8,393 bases of DNA. Origin: an uncultured Oscillibacter sp. (lineage in GTDB: Bacteria; Bacillota; Clostridia; Oscillospirales; Oscillospiraceae). The DNA lies in the NCBI GenBank assembly GCA_946183715.1, contig CAMHDB010000075.1, positions 1 to 8,393 of the forward strand, read 5' to 3'. How positions within the stretch are numbered: the first letter of the stretch is position 1; every line of letters starts with the position of its first letter. Shown in pieces: positions 6,980-8,393 of this stretch. Under the pieces are notes generated by a model. That model had not been told where the DNA came from. It did not search any database and saw nothing but the letters and a program-made list of their open reading frames with translations. Position numbers and translations under genes: made by a program.

Positions 6980-7011
6980 TAGAAACCGGGGCACCGCCGC
7001 CCCGGTTTCTA
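6980..7011. terminator. Bidirectional terminator-like hairpin between convergent hydrolase and uvrA genes
   Basis: Perfect inverted repeat TAGAAACCGGGGC / GCCCCGGTTTCTA with the 6-nt loop ACCGCC. It starts 30 nt after the hydrolase stop and abuts the uvrA stop codon (7012-7014, minus strand). AGAAACC and GGTTTCT at the stem base supply A- and T-rich flanks in both directions, so one element can serve both genes. The T-tract is short, so efficiency is uncertain. Confidence 0.8.
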
Positions 7012-8393
7012 TTACATATCCAGTACGCGGCGGAGATACTGCCCGGTGAAACTCTCGTCGCGCCGCGCGACTTCCTCCGGCGTACCCGTGGCGACTATCT
7101 GCCCGCCGCCGTCCCCGCCCTCCGGGCCGAGGTCTATAATATAGTCCGCGCACTTGATAACGTCCAGATTATGCTCAATCACTACCACGGTATTCCCGGC
7201 GTCCACGAGGCGCTGTAGCACGTCCAGCAGACGCCGCACGTCGTCGGTATGCAGTCCGGTGGTCGGCTCGTCCAGAATATAGATAGTCCGCCCGGTGGCC
7301 CGCTTGGAAAGCTCCGTCGCGAGTTTGACGCGCTGCGCCTCCCCGCCCGAAAGTTCCGTCGACGGCTGGCCGAGTTTCACGTAGCCCAGCCCCACGTCCT
7401 GTAGCGTCTGGAGACGGTTCCGGAGTTTGGGGAGCGTCTCAAAGAACGGCAACGCCTCGTCTACGGTCATGTCCAGCACTTCCGAAATGTTCTTCCCTTT
7501 GTAGCGTACTTCCAACGTCTCGCGGTTGTAGCGCCGCCCGTGGCAGACTTCGCACGGTACAAAGATGTCCGGCAGGAAGTGCATTTCGATTTTGAGCACG
7601 CCGTCGCCGGAACACGCCTCACAGCGTCCGCCGCGTACATTGAAGCTGAATCGTCCGGCCTGATAGCCCCGGCTTTTGGCCTCCGGCGTCGACGCGAACA
7701 AGTCGCGAATGTCGTTGAAAAGGTTCGTGTACGTGGCCGGATTGGAGCGCGGCGTACGGCCAATCGGGCTCTGGTCGATGTTCACGACCTTATCGAGGTG
7801 TTCGATACCCTCGATTCCCGCGCAGCGCCCGGGGTGTACTTTCATTCGCATGAGGTCGGCGCCCAGACGCTTGAACAGAATTTCGTTGACGAGGGACGAT
7901 TTCCCGCTGCCCGAAACCCCCGTAACCGCCGTGAACAGGCCTAACGGAAAAGCTACGTCAATCTGTTTGAGATTGTTTTCCGCCGCGCCGAGTACCCGCA
8001 GGAATTTGCCATTGCCGGGGCGGCGCGTCGCCGGGACTGGAATCCGGCGCACTCCCGACAGGTACTGCCCCGTCAGGCTGTGGGGGTTCGCCATGACTTC
8101 GGCGGGCGTCCCCGCCGCGACGACTTCCCCGCCGTGTACGCCCGCCCCCGGGCCGATGTCAATCAGGTAATCCGCCGCGCGCATGGTGTCCTCGTCGTGC
8201 TCCACGACCAGAAGCGTATTGCCGAGGTCGCGCAGGTCGCGCAATGTCGCGAGTAATTTGTCGTTGTCGCGCTGGTGCAGTCCTATGGACGGCTCGTCGA
8301 GAATGTAGAGCACGCCCATGAGGGAAGAGCCGATTTGCGTCGCAAGGCGTATTCTTTGACTTTCGCCGCCGGAGAGCGTCCCGGCGGAACGGC
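7012..8393 (-). CDS. uvrA: Excinuclease ABC subunit A, C-terminal half (5' end outside window)
   Basis: Damage-recognition ATPase of nucleotide excision repair, working as a dimer with UvrB. The frame runs off the right edge, so the internal ATG at 8319 is not the start; 459 of roughly 940 residues are visible. Counting from the first full codon: the first ABC signature LSGGESQR (6-13), Walker B YILDEPS (29-35), the second Walker A GVSGSGKSS (158-166), the C-terminal zinc module with CEAC (257-260) and CEVC (280-283), the second signature LSGGEAQR (347-354) and Walker B YILDEPTTGLH (371-381). All zinc-binding cysteines and nucleotide-binding motifs are present, so the visible part looks functional. 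The gene converges on the lipoprotein hydrolase and ends right at the shared hairpin. A uvrB/uvrC context cannot be seen from here. Identification is unambiguous. Confidence 0.98.
   Translation of the reverse strand, partial: RSAGTLSGGESQRIRLATQIGSSLMGVLYILDEPSIGLHQRDNDKLLATLRDLRDLGNTLLVVEHDEDTMRAADYLIDIGPGAGVHGGEVVAAGTPAEVMANPHSLTGQYLSGVRRIPVPATRRPGNGKFLRVLGAAENNLKQIDVAFPLGLFTAVTGVSGSGKSSLVNEILFKRLGADLMRMKVHPGRCAGIEGIEHLDKVVNIDQSPIGRTPRSNPATYTNLFNDIRDLFASTPEAKSRGYQAGRFSFNVRGGRCEACSGDGVLKIEMHFLPDIFVPCEVCHGRRYNRETLEVRYKGKNISEVLDMTVDEALPFFETLPKLRNRLQTLQDVGLGYVKLGQPSTELSGGEAQRVKLATELSKRATGRTIYILDEPTTGLHTDDVRRLLDVLQRLVDAGNTVVVIEHNLDVIKCADYIIDLGPEGGDGGGQIVATGTPEEVARRDESFTGQYLRRVLDM

Noticed and set aside
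913..7693. GTCGAC occurring about eight times as a possible repeated signal
   Set aside because: All but one of the copies lie where Val-Asp or similar codon pairs use the preferred GTC and GAC codons. They are irregularly spaced and both strand contexts occur, so codon bias explains them.
1..8393. Scarcity of CTAG (only about three: near 1291, 3456 and 6420) as a fourth avoided site
   Set aside because: CTAG is rare in many bacterial genomes for other reasons, and it does occur here, unlike GATC, CCWGG and GGWCC.
1..8393. A defence island, phage, CRISPR or novel enzymatic system
   Set aside because: Every sizeable gene is a recognisable transporter, hydrolase or repair gene. No clustered repeats, integrases, nucleases or orphan cassette genes were seen.

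Overview
The window looks like chromosomal DNA of a GC-rich (about 60% by eye) Bacillota/Clostridia-type bacterium, possibly an Oscillospiraceae-like gut organism. The evidence is: two lipoproteins with short Lys/Arg-rich signal peptides and a Cys-Gly-Gly-Gly-Gly mature start, strong AGGAGG-like ribosome binding sites, tightly packed genes, and an Opp-type importer whose binding protein is a lipoprotein. The taxonomic call is an inference; no rRNA or tRNA gene is present to anchor it.

Layout. Positions 1-5385 (+) hold a peptide ABC importer operon in the order permease B (5' end outside the window), permease C, ATPase D, ATPase F, and substrate-binding lipoprotein A. Gaps are 13, 13, -4 and 54 nt. 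A small hairpin lies between F and A, and a 12-bp-stem terminator-like hairpin follows A. Positions 5526-6950 (+) encode a second lipoprotein: an Ig-like N-terminal domain joined to an alpha/beta-hydrolase with a visible Ser-Asp-His triad, resembling the EstA-type esterases. Positions 7012-8393 (-) hold the C-terminal half of UvrA, convergent with the hydrolase. A perfect stem-loop at 6980-7011 sits between them and probably ends transcription from both sides. No mobile element, CRISPR array, phage gene or RNA gene is visible.

How the genes work together. The B/C permeases and D/F ATPases form the membrane transporter, and lipoprotein A captures oligopeptides outside the membrane and delivers them. 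The lipoprotein hydrolase should also sit on the outer face of the membrane. It might release substrates locally, but it has its own leader and no sequence evidence ties it to transport. UvrA is unrelated housekeeping (nucleotide excision repair).

The most striking signal is not a gene. Reading the whole window by eye I find no GATC, no CCWGG and no GGWCC, although each would be expected roughly 27-30 times at this length and composition. Synonymous codon choice bends to keep GATC out: isoleucine is ATT when the preceding base is G, but commonly ATC otherwise. The depletion covers the housekeeping uvrA gene as well as the transporter, so it looks genome-wide. It suggests a lineage under long-term pressure from several restriction systems, or some other process acting on Dam-, Dcm- and AvaII-type sites.
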